DNA of 6,239 bases from assembly GCA_024276455.1 (NCBI GenBank), contig JAJRXE010000142.1:1-6239 (forward strand). Direction: 5' to 3'. The stretch comes from Calditrichota bacterium. Its GTDB lineage: Bacteria; Calditrichota; Calditrichia; RBG-13-44-9. The notes under the pieces were generated by a model, which did no database searches, had not been told where the DNA came from, and saw only the letters and a list, made by a program, of their open reading frames with translations. This document shows positions 5,394-6,239 of this stretch, piece after piece. How positions within the stretch are numbered: position 1 is the first letter of the stretch; the number at the start of each line of letters is the position of its first letter. The position numbers and the translations under genes were made by a program.

Positions 5394-6218
5394 TTAATAG
5401 TTCGCTCGACCCGTGGCTTCTACCCGTACCCCACCGTTTTCCAGGGGAATAAGTTTAATGGAAGTGACCACCGGATAAATGGGGCAGTTGGGACCGCCAA
5501 AATAGCCCATGTCGCTGCGGGAGCCGTCCGGATCGGAAAGGGAGGGATTGCCGGCGTCCCAACCCGGTGAATCCGAACCAATATGGTAATCATCTGAGGA
5601 AGTAAACTGCGGGTCAGAATTAATTAATCCCTGGCCTCCAGTAATACCACCCCAATAATTTCCAATAGAATATGAAACGTTTAATGACCAACCACCACCT
5701 GATCTTAAATAGCTATCGCGAGAATTATTCCATGATATGCAATTTACTACATAAACAACCCCATCGTTGTTTCTATAAGTCAAAATTCCGTATTCACCAT
5801 TATTAATAATAACACAATTCTCAACATATGCAGTACCAGATTCGTTGTAAATCCCGCTTGTCGAACATCCTTTGATTACACAATTCCTAATTTGTCCTCC
5901 GCCAATTTTTACTCCGTTTCCTCCCAAGGATGTGACCATAAACCATTGCATGATACCGGATTTGATTTCCACTGTGGGATCGAAACTCCCAGAGATAATG
6001 GTATTTTCGTAACCGGATCCCATCAGAAGGATATCCTTGTTTAACACGACTTGCTCCTCATAGGTACCGGGTAAGACTTTTACGGTATCCCCGGCCGCAG
6101 CCACATTAATGCCCGCCTGGATGGAATTAATGGGACCGTTTTTGTCCACATAAATGATTCGTCCAAAGGCCCATGGCGTTAAAATCAGGAGCATTAATAC
6201 TGTAACCAACGCCCTCAT
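5394..6218 (-). CDS. Secreted right-handed parallel beta-helix protein
   Basis: 274 residues with a signal peptide of about 1-19 (MRALVTVLMLLILTPWAFG), cut before RIIYVD. The mature start IIYVDKNGPINSIQAGINVA, then AAAGDTVKVLPGTYEEQVVL and ILLMGSG, is the classic opening of pectate-lyase-like beta-helix proteins (related to NosD and PL-type folds). Coils follow at about 22-25 residues, visible as an Asn-Cys ladder: NC at 112-113, 134-135 and 159-160. Residues 199-245 (INSDPQF, YHIGSDSPGWDAGNP, SDPDGSRSDMGYFGGP) are the usual capping region of this group. It ends soon after, at EATGRANY, with no sorting domain. I cannot identify lyase catalytic residues, so enzyme activity is not claimed; polysaccharide binding or a structural role is equally possible. 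The ATG at 6218 has AAGGAGG 8 bases upstream. The middle of the gene is much more AT-rich than its ends. It is first of the visible run, though another gene may precede it. Confidence 0.87.
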   Translation of the reverse strand: MRALVTVLMLLILTPWAFGRIIYVDKNGPINSIQAGINVAAAGDTVKVLPGTYEEQVVLNKDILLMGSGYENTIISGSFDPTVEIKSGIMQWFMVTSLGGNGVKIGGGQIRNCVIKGCSTSGIYNESGTAYVENCVIINNGEYGILTYRNNDGVVYVVNCISWNNSRDSYLRSGGGWSLNVSYSIGNYWGGITGGQGLINSDPQFTSSDDYHIGSDSPGWDAGNPSLSDPDGSRSDMGYFGGPNCPIYPVVTSIKLIPLENGGVRVEATGRANY

Positions 6219-6226
6219 AATAAGAA

Positions 6227-6233
6227 CCTCCTT
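6227..6233 (-). promoter_or_regulatory. Strong Shine-Dalgarno site for the beta-helix gene
   Basis: The minus strand reads AAGGAGG, with its core ending 8 bases before the ATG at 6218. It fixes this start over internal Met codons in the signal peptide. The few bases beyond it (TTAAAAA) reach the window edge, so the operon promoter, if it begins here, is out of view. A TAA at 6238-6236 could be the stop of an earlier gene, which cannot be tested here. Confidence 0.75.
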
Positions 6234-6239
6234 TTTTAA

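Overview
The window reads as one end of a bacterial selenocysteine-decoding locus facing a compact operon of exported proteins. The likely host is a bacterium of the Fibrobacterota-Chlorobiota-Bacteroidota (FCB) superphylum, perhaps Calditrichota or a relative. The main clue is the C-terminal domain of the 411-residue protein, with its NYPNPFNPSTTIRY motif, an IYNLLGQKVRTL strand and an ASGIYI...LILLK ending. This is the type 9-style sorting or anchoring domain abundant in those phyla. Shine-Dalgarno sites of the GGAGG type precede several genes. Genus and species cannot be read from this sequence.

Layout. On the plus strand, positions 1-1706 hold the 3' nine-tenths or so of selB, the selenocysteine-specific elongation factor. 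Its first ~80 codons, carrying the P-loop and switch regions, lie off the left edge. A 135-base convergent gap follows (1707-1841), with an imperfect 48-base inverted repeat that may stop transcription from both sides. From 6218 down to 1842 on the minus strand lie five genes in a row, separated by gaps of 55, 20, 28 and 14 bases. In transcription order they are: a secreted right-handed beta-helix protein; a secreted protein of four ~70-residue EYF/NTDPG modules with the sorting domain; a small secreted protein of unknown family; a predicted outer-membrane beta-barrel; and a small lipoprotein with a lipocalin-like domain. No rRNA, tRNA, CRISPR array or transposon is visible.

How the genes fit together. 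All five minus-strand products carry an export signal, and the tight spacing suggests co-transcription. A reasonable inference is a cell-envelope or surface operon: a barrel and a lipoprotein at the outer membrane, with two or three surface or periplasmic proteins. Its substrate or purpose cannot be read from the sequence. Its closeness to selB looks like simple adjacency of convergent units, and I see no in-frame UGA in the operon with good signs of selenocysteine use.

Most notable oddities. The middle of the beta-helix gene is far richer in A+T than its ends (about 34% GC against 59% and 48% by hand count), suggesting a mosaic gene. The modular protein has three good repeats plus one degenerate copy before its sorting domain. 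A sorting-domain cargo and an outer-membrane barrel are encoded in the same short operon.
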